NCBI GenBank assembly: GCA_032433765.1
Contig: JAVIAB010000025.1
Span: 34,830,282-34,894,281 of the forward strand
Reading direction: 5' to 3'
Source of the DNA: Megaustenia siamemsis
Lineage: Eukaryota > Mollusca > Gastropoda > Stylommatophora > Ariophantidae
DNA length: 64,000 bases
Part shown: positions 1-11,109 of the stretch, in pieces
Position numbering within the stretch: the first letter of the stretch is position 1
Layout of the letters: every line of letters begins with the position of its first letter
The notes under the pieces: model-generated
Databases searched by the model: none
Told to the model about the DNA's origin: nothing
What the model saw: only the letters and a program-made list of their open reading frames with translations
Made by a program: the position numbers and the translations under genes

Positions 1-739
1 TATTGTCTGTTCTCACACACATGGCCCTGGTTTGAGACTCTCATATTGTCTGTTCTCACACACATGGCCCTGGTTTGAGACTCTCATATTGTCTGTTCTC
101 ACACACATGGCCTGGTTTGAGACTCTCATATTGTCTGTTCCTTCACACATGGCCTGGTTTGAGACTCTCATATTGTCTGTTCTCACAAACATGGCCTGAT
201 TTGAGACTCTCATATTGTCTGTTCTTACACACATGGCCTGGTTTGAGACTCTCATATTGTCTGTTCTCACACACAGGGCCTGGTTTGAGACTCTCATATT
301 GTCTGTTCTCACACACATGGCCTGGTTTGAGACTCTCCTATTGTCTGTTCTCACACACAGGGCCTGGTTTGAGACTCTCATTGTCTGTTCTCACACACAG
401 GGCCTGGTTTGAGACTCTCATATTGTCTGTTCTCACACACAGGGCCTGGTTTGAGACTCTCATATTGTCTGTTCTCACACACATGGCCTGGTTTGAGACT
501 CTCATAGTGTCTGTTCTCACACACATGGCCTGGTTTGAGACTCTCATATTGTCTGTTCTCACACACATGGCCTGGTTTGAGACTCTCATATTGTCTGTTC
601 TCACACACATGGCCTGGTTTGAGACTCTCATATTGTCTGTTCTCACACACATGGCCTGGTTTGAGACTCTCATATTGTCTGTTCTCACACACAGGGCCTG
701 GTTTGAGACTCTCATATTGTCTGTTCTTACACACATGGC
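1..739. repeat. 42-bp minisatellite derived from LINE family D
   Basis: About 17 head-to-tail copies of a 42-bp unit containing ttgtctgttctcacacac and gcctggtttgagactctc; the array runs off the left edge. On the minus strand each unit reads as 14 residues (HVCENRQYESLKPG) and continues in frame into IIKKGRWSYISHV at the right edge. The LINE D copy near 10.5 kb has IKKRRWSYVGHVMRRD followed by NNRIAKQA at the same place. The array is therefore an in-frame tandem expansion of LINE coding sequence. Its open frames on both strands follow from a unit divisible by three and are not genes. Confidence 0.9.
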
Positions 740-844
740 TAATATATGACCACCTTCCTTTCTTTATTATAGATGACATAGCTGGGTGATTTGTCATTTC
801 TCTTATCCTGCACTAGAATATATTCCATGGGATGCCAACTGTTG
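736..844 (-). mobile_element. LINE family D remnant flanking the 42-bp array
   Basis: The minus strand matches the LINE D C-terminal region (NHPAMSSIIKKGRWSYI against NQPLISSVIKKRRWSYV at 10.5 kb). It is the unamplified flank of the minisatellite and ends where a SINE begins. Confidence 0.75.
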
Positions 845-1100
845 TAAAGTAAAGAGGCCCCGTCACGCCAAGTGGCGTATATGGAATATGGTGTTAGTGA
901 CCATAAATTGTACATACCTTCAGCACATGATTTTTGCGGTAATGTGGTCGGTATTACGCCCGTGCCGCTTTACTTTCCCAGAAAAAAAAATCCAGTACCC
1001 ATTTAAGGCTGGGTGAACTCGGAAACCGTCGGTTGGGATCGAACCCTACCCCTTGTCCTTTGAAGTCCAGTACACTAACCACTGAGCTATCGCGGCTCCC
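845..1100 (-). mobile_element. tRNA-derived SINE, family S1
   Basis: Reverse-complement copy of the most frequent SINE in the window. The right end (minus-strand 5' end) has a tRNA-like head with an A-box-like tagctcagtgg segment and a B-box gggatcgaaccc in reverse. The body contains the shared gtgttagtgaccataaat stretch, and the 3' end has a small hairpin around cgccaagtggcg followed by an A-rich end. No clear target-site duplication was found. Confidence 0.88.
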
Positions 1101-2039
1101 ATGTGAGCTATTGCTTGAAAGAAAACAGTGAAATTACAGAACAAAGATTGGATGGGAAGATCTTGTTTGTGGTTTTTGTTCCTAAAGGGAGTTTCCCAAG
1201 AAGTGGGGTGGAGGTCAGACATGATCTTTCACAAGAAGCTTCAGGGTTCGTATTCTCTCAAGGGCGGTGGAAGTTGTTCTGTTTTCGTAAAACCCGTGGT
1301 TTGTCCGTGTCTTTATCCTTGACTAGACTCCATATTTAGAGATGATCTTTTAAGATATTACCTTGTTTGGTTTCCATCTGACTACCTGGCTACTGTATGG
1401 CTCCTTGAAAATGGCTTGGTGCATGCCTAATGCCACACCGTTTCGCTGTCTGGCAAACTTCAATTTTCAATTGCTTTAGAGTTCACTGCATTAGAGTTCA
1501 CCACTTTAGAGTCTCGGCTCATGATTTCCTGTTTGTGGGTTTCCTTCCCTAGCCTTTACCTCTCCTGAGCCTCACACCAGACATCGGACACAAGATAGAG
1601 GTTGTAGAGAAAACCTATCTATAGCACTAGTAGGTTCGATATCGTCGATCTCAGACTGACTAACACAGGCTAATGCTTGCAGCAAAGAGCAATTAATGCA
1701 TGGAATAATTAGTTACGTTCTGCTGTCAAGTATGCAACTGTTTAACAACAAATGTTGTTAACAATTTACGATAACAACAAAAACACATCTTTGTTGTGAA
1801 CGAACATGCTAGTCAAATAAAAGTGTACAAAGGGACACGTCAAACAAATCTATCACACAAGAGATCAGATAATGTCGGAAGTTTCCTGTTATTGATTGTA
1901 TAATAATGGACTTAAAGAAAATCACGTGTTCAAGTTGCGCACGTAAAGAAACTCTTGCAGTAAATATTGAAAAGTAAGAAGAGCGTTTGTCAGGGTCAAA
2001 TGTTAAAAAGTAAAATTCCTTATCTTGCCAAAAAATTCA
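1101..2039. other. Unassigned intergenic/intronic DNA
   Basis: No repeat family, coding exon or RNA gene is recognised here. Short open frames around 1103-1339 have no recognisable motif and overlap in two frames. AT-rich sequence prevails. Confidence 0.5.
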
Positions 2040-2466
2040 TAATCATCATCATCATCGTCTAGTACCATGCCTTCTGACATAGGAGATCATGTCTTTCCAT
2101 GACTTTTGCTCTTGACAGTTATTTATCATTTCTGTTGTTGACCTTCTGCCAAGCCATTCTCTTAAGCTGTCTGGTAACTTTTCCCTTTGATTCCCTCTAT
2201 CTCTTCGTCCCTCAATTTTCCCAGTTGTTACAATATATTCCAGCTCTTCCATTTTCATTACATGGTCAAAAAATGATGATTACTTCTTCCTAATATTGCA
2301 AATTAGCTCTCTTCTTGCATTGATCTCTTTAAGAACGTTTTCATTACTCTTCTTTGCTGTCCATGGTATTCTCAACATTCGTCTGTAAAACCACATTTCA
2401 ACAGCTTTCAGAGATTTTCTTGTCTGTTGTCCTATTGTCCATGATTGACATCCTTATGTTAAGACT
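2040..2466 (-). mobile_element. LINE family B 3' fragment
   Basis: Minus-strand remnant of the C-terminal end of a LINE ORF2: ELEYIVTTGKIEGRRDRG, then LREWLGRRSTTEMINN. It ends with the (GATGAT)-like 3' tail seen here as atcatcatcatcatcg. It is 5'-truncated and frameshifted. The same family recurs at 9.4, 22.6, 24.9, 35, 37.1, 50.7 and 61.6 kb. Confidence 0.85.
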
Positions 2467-3364
2467 AGCGAAAATTAGCCAGTGTTTATTAAATTGTCAT
2501 TGGATTTGTGGTGTGGGTGTTTTTTTTTTTTTCGGAGAGAGGGATGTACACTCTGATGAGTCATCAAAAAATGATCGTCGAGAATCCTTTCTTAGCCATC
2601 TCACCTCATCTGTCACATTTTGAGAGCAACGAAAGTAGGACACTAAGTATTTCTGACCTATTTACACTCCCCTGGTCCGTTACCTTTCAAAGAACATGGA
2701 GTGTACAAATCTATGCTCTGTAGGTTGTCTCCTGAATGGTACTCACTTGTGCCCATTTTAATCATCCATCTTCTTCTAGTTATTTCTGTACGTTTCGCCG
2801 AATAGTTCGCCACGCTCAATTTGGTTCAGTGTGGACGCCATCAAACCATATTCTGTTTACATGTCTTGTATCATCTTGATATTGCTAAAATCTAATACCT
2901 TGTTCAATTATCTAAACATCCATATATAATATGTTATATGTTAGATAAATATAAATATGTCGATTGATTCTCAAAACCATGAACAATTTTGTCTCTGAAA
3001 TCTCTTCCGTTGAGTCGATAAAAAGCTTCCGTAGGGAAAGAGCTATGTTTACCGTTACCCCTCTTTCAAATGTTCATCAACGTTGGGGTCTCTTAGGGAA
3101 GCTCTCTGGTGTGATCGTTTTGTAAACCAGCTGATCTGTCGTTTCATAATATGATCCAGGGCTGGTTTTATGAGATGGGAGAAGTGAGAACATACTAAAC
3201 AATCGAACATCATGGACGGTACGGAGTTCGTGCGCTGTGCTGAGATCTACGGTGTGTTTTCAGAAAAAAAAGAACAGGTATCAGAGAGAAACGTGTATAA
3301 TGTTTGAATATAGAGAGTGGATTTAAAATGTGCATTAGATTTGGGGGCAAATAAAAACTGACAT
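2467..3364. other. Unassigned DNA
   Basis: No identifiable exon or repeat family. It contains a T-rich stretch near 2520 and an AT-rich segment near 2920-2960. I searched the minus strand for a linker exon expected after the Ig-C exon at 4.1 kb and saw none. Confidence 0.4.
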
Positions 3365-3965
3365 AATGGGCAAGCGAGACGGAGAAATCTGAAAATTGTA
3401 AAGTAGAGCGAGGACAAAGTAGGCAAGCGAGGCGGAGAAATCAGAAAATTGTGGACTAGAATGAGTACAGAGTAGACAAGCGAGACTACAGAAATAAGAA
3501 AATTGTGAAGTAGAACGAGGACAGAGTAGGCAAGCGATGCGGAGAAATCATAAAATTGTGAAGTAGAACGAGGACAGAGTAGGCAAGCGAGGCGGAGTAA
3601 TCAGAAAATTGTGAAGTAGAACGGGGACAGAGTAGGCAAGCGAGGCGGAGAAATCAGAAAATTGTAAAGTAGAACGAGGACAGAGTAGGCAAGCGAAAGG
3701 GGAGAAATCAGAAAATTGTGAAGTAGAATGAGGACAGAGTAGGCAAGCGAGGCGGAGAAATCAGAAATTGTGAAGTAGAACGAGGACAGAGTAGGCAAGC
3801 GAGGCGGAGAAATCAGAAAATTGTGAAGTAGAACGAGGACAGAGTAGGCAAGCGAAAGGGGAGAAATCAGAAAATTGTGAAGTAGAATGAGGACAGTTTA
3901 GGCAATCGAGGCGGAGATATCTGAAAATTGTGGAGTAGACTGAGGACAGTGTAGTCCAAACGAGG
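3365..3965. repeat. 53-bp minisatellite
   Basis: About 11 imperfect copies of a unit containing aggcaagcgaggcggagaaa and gaagtagaacgaggac. Open frames on the minus strand are repeat artefacts. The origin of the unit is not recognised. Confidence 0.9.
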
Positions 3966-4049
3966 TACAAACATGGATAAAAAATATTTGTGGTGAAAAT
4001 TATAGGTGATCGTCAGTACAAGGTGGGAAACATATCGTTGACGTATTAC

Positions 4050-4198
4050 CTCTATTTTCTACAACTCTTTCTTCAGCAGTATAGGATGTGTACTTCATGG
4101 TAATTTTCATCAAACCCCAAAACCTCACAGCTGTACACGCCTACATCGGCTTCGCTGAAGTCAGGGAAGGTAACTTCAAATTGTTTTGACGAATCCGG
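4050..4198 (-). CDS. Ig-C exon of Ig domain 3 (frameshifted)
   Basis: Last exon of the minus-strand Ig array in this window. The acceptor is ctttctttccag, preceded by a branch-point-like atattaacg that is shared with the Ig-C exon at 24.5 kb. The donor is gag|gtaatac. From phase 0 it encodes the second half of an immunoglobulin fold, with the diagnostic F-strand motif DVGVYSCEVLG (Asp-x-Gly-x-Tyr-x-Cys), paired with the Cys of KCSVK in the Ig-N exon at 17.6 kb. The first 41 codons are open, then TGA at 4073-4075. The homologous end TAEERVVEN is readable only one frame over, so there is a +1 shift around a GGGG run. Length is 149 bp against 139 bp for its paralogue. Likely extracellular or secreted by analogy; no signal peptide or membrane segment is visible. 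Confidence 0.72.
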
Positions 4199-4556
4199 CT
4201 GGAAAGAAAGTGAGTTATCGTTAATATTTGTGCAGATGCGAGTATACTATCTCAGACACTTTGATTACTTGAACTGACTACACTCTTCGCTGGACCTTTG
4301 TTGATGAGTTACTCCCTCAAAGTTTACACATTTCTACTCATCTCTTCAAGTCTAATTCAACCCAACCCCCGATTCAGGACTTTCATACCAACACCCTGAC
4401 AAATCACCAAAAAAAGGTAAAGTAGAGAACCTTTCATAATCATCTTTTAATTCTTAAACACTTTTCATTATCATCTTTTAATTCATAAACACTTGTCATA
4501 ATCACCTTTCAAGCTTCACCTTAAAGCTTCACTACATTCTACATTGCCTTCTAGAT
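4199..4556. other. Intronic sequence between Ig-C exon and hAT
   Basis: On the gene's minus strand this is intron immediately upstream of the Ig-C exon at 4050-4198. It holds the branch-point and pyrimidine tract at its left end; nothing else is recognised. The last 8 bp (4549-4556, ttctagat) are the hAT target duplication. Confidence 0.5.
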
Positions 4557-6530
4557 CAGGGATGGTCAATTAGGTGCCCGCGGGCCACAAGTGGCCCGCG
4601 ACGTCCTTTTTGTGGTCCGCGGCGGATAAAAAATAAAATCAGGTTGCATTGAGCAAATGCAAAAAAATGATTGTTGCATTAACTTCTACGTGGAGAAAAC
4701 TAACTCAAATATTCCCTAGTAGACCTATGTTTAAAACTTGGAACACTCTAGTAGTTAGTTTAACGTCGACTTCCCGTCATTCCCGACCCATCCTTTTTTT
4801 CTTTTGATCATCCTGCGACCGACTTAAACAAAGGAAGAAGCCAACGAATGGTTCTAGAGCCGACTCTCGGTTCGGCGAGTTCAAACAGTTTCCGCCAGAA
4901 ATAATGTCAGTCAGCCACCTCCTCCACCCCAACACATTCACCTCACAATTATTTTACTTTCAGTTTCTTTCTCTCCAAACCTCTTTTCATCAGTCAAAAT
5001 TATATATCCGATCTGATCCTTCTGATTTTGTCGAGTTACAGTGAACAGTTCCATTTTAACAGGAAACAGTGCTATTGTTGTAATATGTGTTTTCATTGTC
5101 TGTTGCTTCGGTCGTGGTATAATATGAACAATAAACGTCAATTAAATGAACAAATCAGATTTTTTCATGAGAAATGGGAACACGATTTTTTATTTATCAA
5201 CAATAAGGATAGCAAACCGCAGTGCCGTGTGTGTTTGCAAGTGTTGTCTGTAAATAAAGAGTATAATCTTAAACAGCATTACACACAGCATCACGCCGAA
5301 ATACAAGGACTACATTGGTACAATACGTTCTACACGTGTGTGCGATTTGAAGAAAAGGTTAGTGCTCAGAATCTGTTTTTACTACATTAATAACAAAACA
5401 AGTTCCTTAATGGCATCGTTTGTTGTAAGCGCAGAGATAGTGAAATAAAAAAAATATTTATGTGACGGTGACTCCATTGCCCATCATTACACTGCATTAT
5501 ACACCAGGAGGCGCTGTGTAGCAAGATTCTAGACGTGGAGGATGTTATGAAAACTGTAATAAAGTGTGTGAATTTAATAAAAGGCGGGAATCGGTCTTTG
5601 ACACACCGACAGTTTATAAATTTTCTATCAGAAGTTGAGGCGGAATATGGCGATTTGGTGCTCTACACACAAGTACGCTGGCTAAGCAGAGGGAATTGTT
5701 TGATGCGGTTTTTTGCTTTGAGAAACAAGATAAAGCAGTTTTTAGAGAAACATGATACCAACAAAGGACTGATCAGAAACAGTGGCACTGATTTCAAATT
5801 TTTTTCTGTATTAATGTTAGACAAACTATTGGAGCAATTCAATGAACGATTTTCTGACTTCAGTGGTATACGACCAGAACTGGCATTGTTTAACAACCCT
5901 ATGAAGTGTGACATTTTTCCAACAACATGACACTTTTCAGTTGGAGTTATGTAACCTCCAAAGTGACCCCTTTTTCCAATCAAGGATGGAGATAGGAGTT
6001 GACTTTTGGAAACTTGTGCCACGGGAAAAATATCCCGCATTGAGTGATTTCAGTTTGAAATTACTTCTATGTTCGGAAGCACATATATATGTGAATGCGC
6101 TTTTTCAACAAAGACGGAGATTAAATCGTCACAAAGAAACCGACTCACTGATGGCCACCTTCAGGATTTATTACGAATATATCATCATCATCATCTTTAC
6201 ACATTGACTTTGATGAACTGTTGCTTCACATGAACGTCCACATTGTTCTCATTAAGGTTTGTTACATGTCAACTTTAAAATGACCTAACTAAAACATGTT
6301 TGTTAAACAATATAAATAGCAAATTTTATTCATTTTTATAAATCAACTAGGCATTTTTAACTCTGTTGCAACAAAATGATTTATGTAAGCAAATAATGCC
6401 GATAATAACAAAAATATTACCTTAAAACAAATGCCAAGTTTATTTGTATTGATGTTGTTATGTGTGTGCCCGCCACACAAAAACATAATTAAAAAGTGGA
6501 CCGCCATTTGAAAGAAATTGGCCATCCCTG
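4557..6530 (+). mobile_element. hAT DNA transposon, internally deleted copy
   Basis: Bounded by a perfect 8-bp duplication ttctagat (4549-4556 and 6531-6538). Ends are inverted: cagggatggtcaatta at the left and the complement of attggccatccctg at the right, followed inside by gcgggcc-type sequence. It carries a broken copy of the transposase found intact at 12976-14775, on the opposite strand relative to the window. It is non-autonomous. Confidence 0.92.
5040..6190 (+). pseudogene. Degenerate hAT transposase
   Basis: Remnant of a hAT transposase related to the 599-residue protein at 12976-14775. The N-terminal BED-like zinc finger is recognisable (KPQCRVCLQVLSVNKEYNL then HYTQHH). Most of the region holding the first two catalytic Asp residues is deleted. 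Reading resumes at VIKCVNLIKGGNRSL and runs through LYTQVRWLSRGNCL and RPELALFNNPMKC. A frameshift near 5930 precedes LELCNLQSDPF and DFWKLVPREKYP. The terminal ETTFS-type motif carrying the catalytic Glu is not conserved. Multiple breaks make an active product impossible. Confidence 0.88.
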
Positions 6531-6538
6531 TTCTAGAT

Positions 6539-6776
6539 CAACCGTTACCCTCTCATCTTAGTTTCTGAGCATTAAGACTCTCTGTGGGAAACTGTCTGAT
6601 GGTGAGCCTGTGACTTTTCTAAACCATTGCATTTGGTGTCTCGTTCATGTAATCCAGTACTGGTGTTGCTCCAGTTCTCTTCCTTACAACCTACTAGATG
6701 ATTGTATCTCTTCGTGTAGCAACTAATGTTCTTCTTAGGAGCATCATTTCTGTTCATCAGGTCGCTTGTCTTTTAC
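6539..6776. other. Unassigned flank of 61-bp array
   Basis: No family recognised. A minus-strand open frame at 6572-6757 without convincing motifs runs up to the tandem array. Confidence 0.4.
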
Positions 6777-7835
6777 AGAACGTTCCATTGACAACTTGCA
6801 GTCTGAAAGAATCTCTGTCTCTAGCCAGATCTCCCACAGAACGTTCCATTGACAACTTGCAGTCTGAAAGAATCTCTGTCTCTAGCCAGATCTCCCACAG
6901 AACGTTCCATTGACAACTTGCAGTCTGAAAGAATCTCTGTCTCTAGCCAGATCTCCCACAGAACGTTCCATTGACAACTTGCAGTCTGAAAGAATCTCTG
7001 TCTCTAGCCAGATCTCCACAGAACGTTCCATTGACAACTTGCAGTCTGAAAGAATCTCTGTCTCTAGCCAGATCTCCCACAGAACGTTCCATTGACAACT
7101 TGCAGTCTGAAAGAATCTCAGTCTCTAGCCAGATCTCCCACAGAACGTTCCATTGACAACTTGCAGTCTGAAAGATTCTCTGTCTTTAGTCAGATCTCCC
7201 ACAGAACGTTGCATTCACAACAAACCGTCCTAAAGAATCTCTGTCTCTAGCCAGATCTCCCACAGAACGTTGCATTCACAAAAACCTGTCTGAAAGAATC
7301 TCTGTCTCTAGCCAGATCTCCCACAGAACGTTGTATTCACAAAAATATGTCTGAAAGAATCTATGTCTTTAGTCAGATCTCCACAGAACGTTGAATTTAC
7401 CACACCTGTCTGAAAGATTCTCTGTCTTTAGCCAGATCTCCCACAGAACGCTGAATTTACCACACCTGTCTGAAAGAATCTCTGTCTCTAGCCAGATCTC
7501 CCACAGAATGTTGCATTCACAAAAATCTGTCTGAAAGAATCTCTGTCTCTAGCCAGGTTTCCCACAGAACGTTGCATTCACAAAAACCTGTCTGAAAGAA
7601 TCTCTGTCTCTAGCCAGATCTCCCACAGAACGTTGTATTCACAAAAATATGTCTGAAAGAATCTATGTCTTTAGTCAGATCTCCACAGAACGTTGAATTT
7701 ACCACACCTGTCTGAAAGATTCTCTGTCTTTAGCCAGATCTTCCACAGAACGTTGCATTCACAAAAACCGTCTGAAAGAATCTATGTCTTTAGTCAGATC
7801 TCCACAGAACGTTGAATTTACCACAGCCCGTCTGA
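6777..7835. repeat. 61-bp minisatellite
   Basis: About 17 copies of a unit starting cagaacgttccattgacaac and containing gtctctagccagatctccca. The first seven copies are almost identical; later copies diverge (cattcacaaaaacctgtctg variants) and include a repeated block of several units, which suggests segmental duplication within the array. As 61 is not a multiple of three, open frames shift between units and are artefacts. Confidence 0.93.
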
Positions 7836-8153
7836 AAGAAAATGTATCTAGACAGAGCTGCCAATTTTTTTTTATGTCTTGAAACAAACCTTTTCTTGAT
7901 CTGTCCATAATGCAGAACACAGAAACCATACCATTCACCATTGCTTTTTTCCAGCGCATTGAGCCTTTTGACATGTTCATTGTATTTTATTCTTCTTTGT
8001 ACAATGGTGTAGTGACCATATCTGCAGAGACAATTTTTTTGTCACTTTTGTCCTTACATGGCATTGTCCATGTTTGGTACTAATAGCAGAATGTGGGCAG
8101 AAAAATTGTGTTAAAGTCATCAACATCAAGTTAATATGTCTCAAAGACAACAA

Positions 8154-8242
8154 TTGTGGAAGTACATGATCGCCTATGACAGCCGGTATGACAATGACCA
8201 TCATCATCATCAAGAAAAAAGATCTTCAACATCAGTTTAATG
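8154..8242 (+). mobile_element. Short LINE 3'-end insertion with target duplication
   Basis: Carries the LINE 3' end (gtggaagtacatgatcgcct, then atcatcatcatcaag). It is flanked by the direct repeat tctcaaagacaacaa at 8139-8153 and 8243-8257, part of a longer imperfect 30-bp duplication. This is a severely 5'-truncated retrotransposition event. Confidence 0.7.
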
Positions 8243-8257
8243 TCTCAAAGACAACAA

Positions 8258-9357
8258 ATAAATCCTCCAACCTTAGTATCAATGTAGCCGGGGATGTAGG
8301 AATGTAAGGAGATAGTTGGAGTTGGGTATAGTGTAAGGAGAATGGGAGAGCAGTTGTGGGCAATGTAGTGAAGAAGACTGGAGAACTATTGTGAGTAATG
8401 TGGTGAAGGAGACTTGAAAATATTGTGACGGTAGGTGAGTGAGTTGTCTTAAGAGATCGAGATTGATTTGTTTTGGCTGAGTAGAGAGTAGAAATTCTCA
8501 TGATTGGGAGGAAAGGGTTAGAAACACAAAAGGTTGATTACAGTTAATAAGTTTTATATTGAGGCTATGGCGCGGCACTAATTCATTGGTTTAAGACGGC
8601 AGGTACATAATCGATTGCGCGGAGAGATTCAGATGAGAAAGATTCACAAGTAAGCTAGGGAAAAGAAGTGGTCATGCTGCTAGGCGTCTGGCCTTAGAGC
8701 CGTACCTGAGCTAAAACGCATTGTTAGTTAAGAGTGAATAGTTAGATAGGATGGAATGGCAAAACAACTAAGTAATTAGAAAGAGGTACTAGATTCAAGT
8801 TAGGATATTCCAATAACAGGACAAAAATTAGGAGCGATTCACATGAGAGAATCACATAAGCTAGGGAATAGAAGTGGCCACGCCTCTATGAGTGTGGCCT
8901 TATAGCCGTACATGAGCCAAGGATCATTGTTAGTTAGGAGTGATTAGTTAGATATGACGGAATGTCCAAACAACTAAGTAACTAGGAAGAGGTAGTAAAT
9001 CGAGCAAACGCTCATTGCAGTGAGGAGTTATATAGTGAAGGACGAGAGAAGAGATGAGATCGATTGCCAGAGTTAGTTGGTAGTTCATAATCCCTTAGCA
9101 TTGACAGTGAATAACCGAACGGTGATGTTAGACCACTGGGTTGTAATAGTTGATATATTGTTATTGTGTTGAACTTTGTTAATAAATAAATTTAATTCAT
9201 TTTTATGCCAGACTTCCATGTGCAGTAACCTTCAAGTAGACAGTGGTACCGTAGTCCAACTTAACGATTGAACTAAACCAACGTGAAGTACGATTATTGA
9301 CAGTCTTACATATGAACTAGCAGTGACTGACGGAAAGAGCGGGCGTTCAAGACAAGT
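8258..9357. other. Unassigned 1.1-kb segment with internal duplication
   Basis: No coding motif. About 8633-8800 and 8838-8998 are two imperfect copies of one roughly 165-bp unit (shared pieces aagctaggga, agccgtac, attgttagtta, caactaagtaa). A polyadenylation-like aataaataaa lies near 9181. It might be part of an LTR or a non-coding element, but this is not established. Confidence 0.45.
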
Positions 9358-10128
9358 TATCATCACCATCAAGGCCTTCTGGCGTAGGTGATCATGTCTC
9401 TCCACAACTTTCGATCTCGACAGTTATTTATCATTTCTGTTGTTGACCTTCTGCCAAGCCATTCTCTTAAGCTGTCTGGTATTTTTTCCTTTGCTTATCT
9501 CTATCTCTTCGTCCCTCAATTTTCCCAGTTGTTACAATATATTACAACTGTTTTCTTCTCATAACATGTCCAAAAAATGATAAATGTTTTTTTTTTTTCT
9601 AATATTAGAATTAACTCTCTTTTTGCTTTGGCCTCTTTCAGAACGTTTTAATTACTCTTCTTAGCTGTCCATGATATACTCAACATTCTTCTGTAAAACT
9701 ACATTTATACAGACTCCAGTGATTTTCTTGTCTGTTGTCCTATTGTCCATGATTCACATCCATATATTAAGACTGGTTCTACATAACATTTAAGAACTCA
9801 TTTACTTGTTCCTATTGTCAAAAATGGATTGCATAGTATCTTCCTCATTTTTTTGGAAAGCTGCTTTTGTCTGAGTCATTCTGCATCTCACCACTTTTGT
9901 ACATCTTCCGTCTGAGGTTAACAAAGTTCCCAAATATTTAAATTCATTTACCTGTTTTAATATTGTTCCACTTGTCTTTATTTTGCACTGAGGTGATGTC
10001 TTTTTATTTGTTGTTAGAATTACTTCTGTCTTTTTGCTATTAAGGCTGAGTCCTTTATTCTTGCTTTCTTTCACTATATTGTCCAACATTTCTTGTAACT
10101 CATTTTCACTCTTAGCGATTAAGACTGT
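9358..10128 (-). mobile_element. LINE family B fragment, 3' half
   Basis: Minus-strand LINE ORF2 remnant: AKSENELQEMLDNIVKESKN, KTEVILTT, TILKQVNEFKYLGTLLTSDG, then the C-terminal region down to a tail of atcaccatcaag. The coding frame is broken several times. Reverse transcriptase motif C (YADD) lies just upstream in the continuation after the nested insertion, at about 10893-10920. Confidence 0.85.
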
Positions 10129-10880
10129 GAAAAGTTTAATTCCAACAAGTGACAAAATATACATGGAAAACAAACCAGTAGAAGAGATCGATCACTTCAT
10201 CTATCTTGGAAGTCACATTGATCGAGAAGGGGATACGAGCAAAGAAATTAGAATCAGACTGGCTAAAGCAGCAATGTCTTTCAGAAGCCTTGAAAAGTTG
10301 TGGAAATCAAAACTCATTAGCACAAACACAAAACTTAGGCTATTCAAATCAAATGTACTATCACCCTTACGTATGCGTGTGAAAGCTGGAAAACAACAAG
10401 AGATATAGAAACAAAGTTGAACGCATTCGAAAATAAATGTCTAAGGAAAATACTTGGTATAGAATGGAACGAATTCAAAACAAACGAGGAAATTAGAGAA
10501 ATCGCCAATCAACCACTAATATCTTCAGTAATAAAGAAAAGACGATGGTCATACGTTGGACATGTGATGAGAAGAGATAATAATCGAATAGCAAAGCAAG
10601 CCCTCATATGGGAAACAACAGGTAAAAGAAAAAGAGGAAGACCCAGGGAGACACTGAGAAGAACATTGATGAGAGAGGCAAGAGCAGCAGGAATCGGCTC
10701 CCTCAATGAGATAGAACTGCTTGCACAGAACAGAGACAGATGGCGAGATTTGATAAAATATCTTTAAAAGAAAACTGCTAGAACAAAATTCATATAGGAG
10801 AAGGTGTATCTTGGTCTACGCCCTATGGGCCGGTTACGGCTCGAAAGGTCAATAGATAGAGATAGATAGATAGATAGATA
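10129..10880 (+). mobile_element. LINE family D, 5'-truncated, nested in LINE B
   Basis: Inserted into LINE B with a 12-bp target duplication gattaagactgt (10117-10128 and 10881-10892). It encodes, over two frames, IDHFIYLGSHIDREGDTSKE and the C-terminal domain KCLRKILGIEWNEF, SYVGHVMRRDNN, KRKRGRPRETLRR and NRDRWRDLIKYL, ending near 10767. The 3' end has gctcgaaaggtcaa followed by a (TAGA)n tail. It is the best-preserved copy of the family that also seeded the left-edge minisatellite and the CTAT array. Confidence 0.9.
10417..10767 (+). pseudogene. LINE D ORF2 C-terminal domain
   Basis: An open 116-codon stretch at the 3' end of the truncated LINE. It contains the conserved RRWSYVGHVMRRD and KRKRGRPRE motifs that occur downstream of reverse transcriptase in many animal LINEs. 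There is no RT domain in this truncated copy, so it is not a functional gene. The preceding in-frame part is separated by a stop near 10408. Confidence 0.8.
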
Positions 10881-10892
10881 GATTAAGACTGT

Positions 10893-10930
10893 ATCATCAG
10901 CATACCTTAGATTACCAAGACAAGTAATTA
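10893..10930 (-). mobile_element. LINE B continuation (YADD motif)
   Basis: Upstream continuation of the LINE B copy after the nested LINE D. The minus strand reads through the RT motif C codons (LRYADDTVL) just before the insertion site. Confidence 0.75.
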
Positions 10931-11109
10931 ACAAAAACCACTGCAGGCCATTCCATTACGTAGCTCGACACAAGCAGAGCGTATACAGAAGTCGTCTCGT
11001 GCCGTCCAAAAAGCTAGTGAACATAGAGAGAGTCTACAGAAAAACGTCGCCATCTTGTGACATATTAGGAGATAGATCTCGGAGAGATAAAGCCTCCTGG
11101 GATATATTA

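Noticed and set aside
1340..1400. Possible minus-strand exon ending at aacaag|gtaatatc
   Set aside because: A donor-like site exists but no convincing acceptor or Ig/linker similarity was found upstream, so it is probably chance.
4938..5390. Separate small zinc-finger gene
   Set aside because: It lies inside the hAT terminal repeats and aligns with the BED finger of the intact transposase at 12.98-14.78 kb; it is a decayed transposase.
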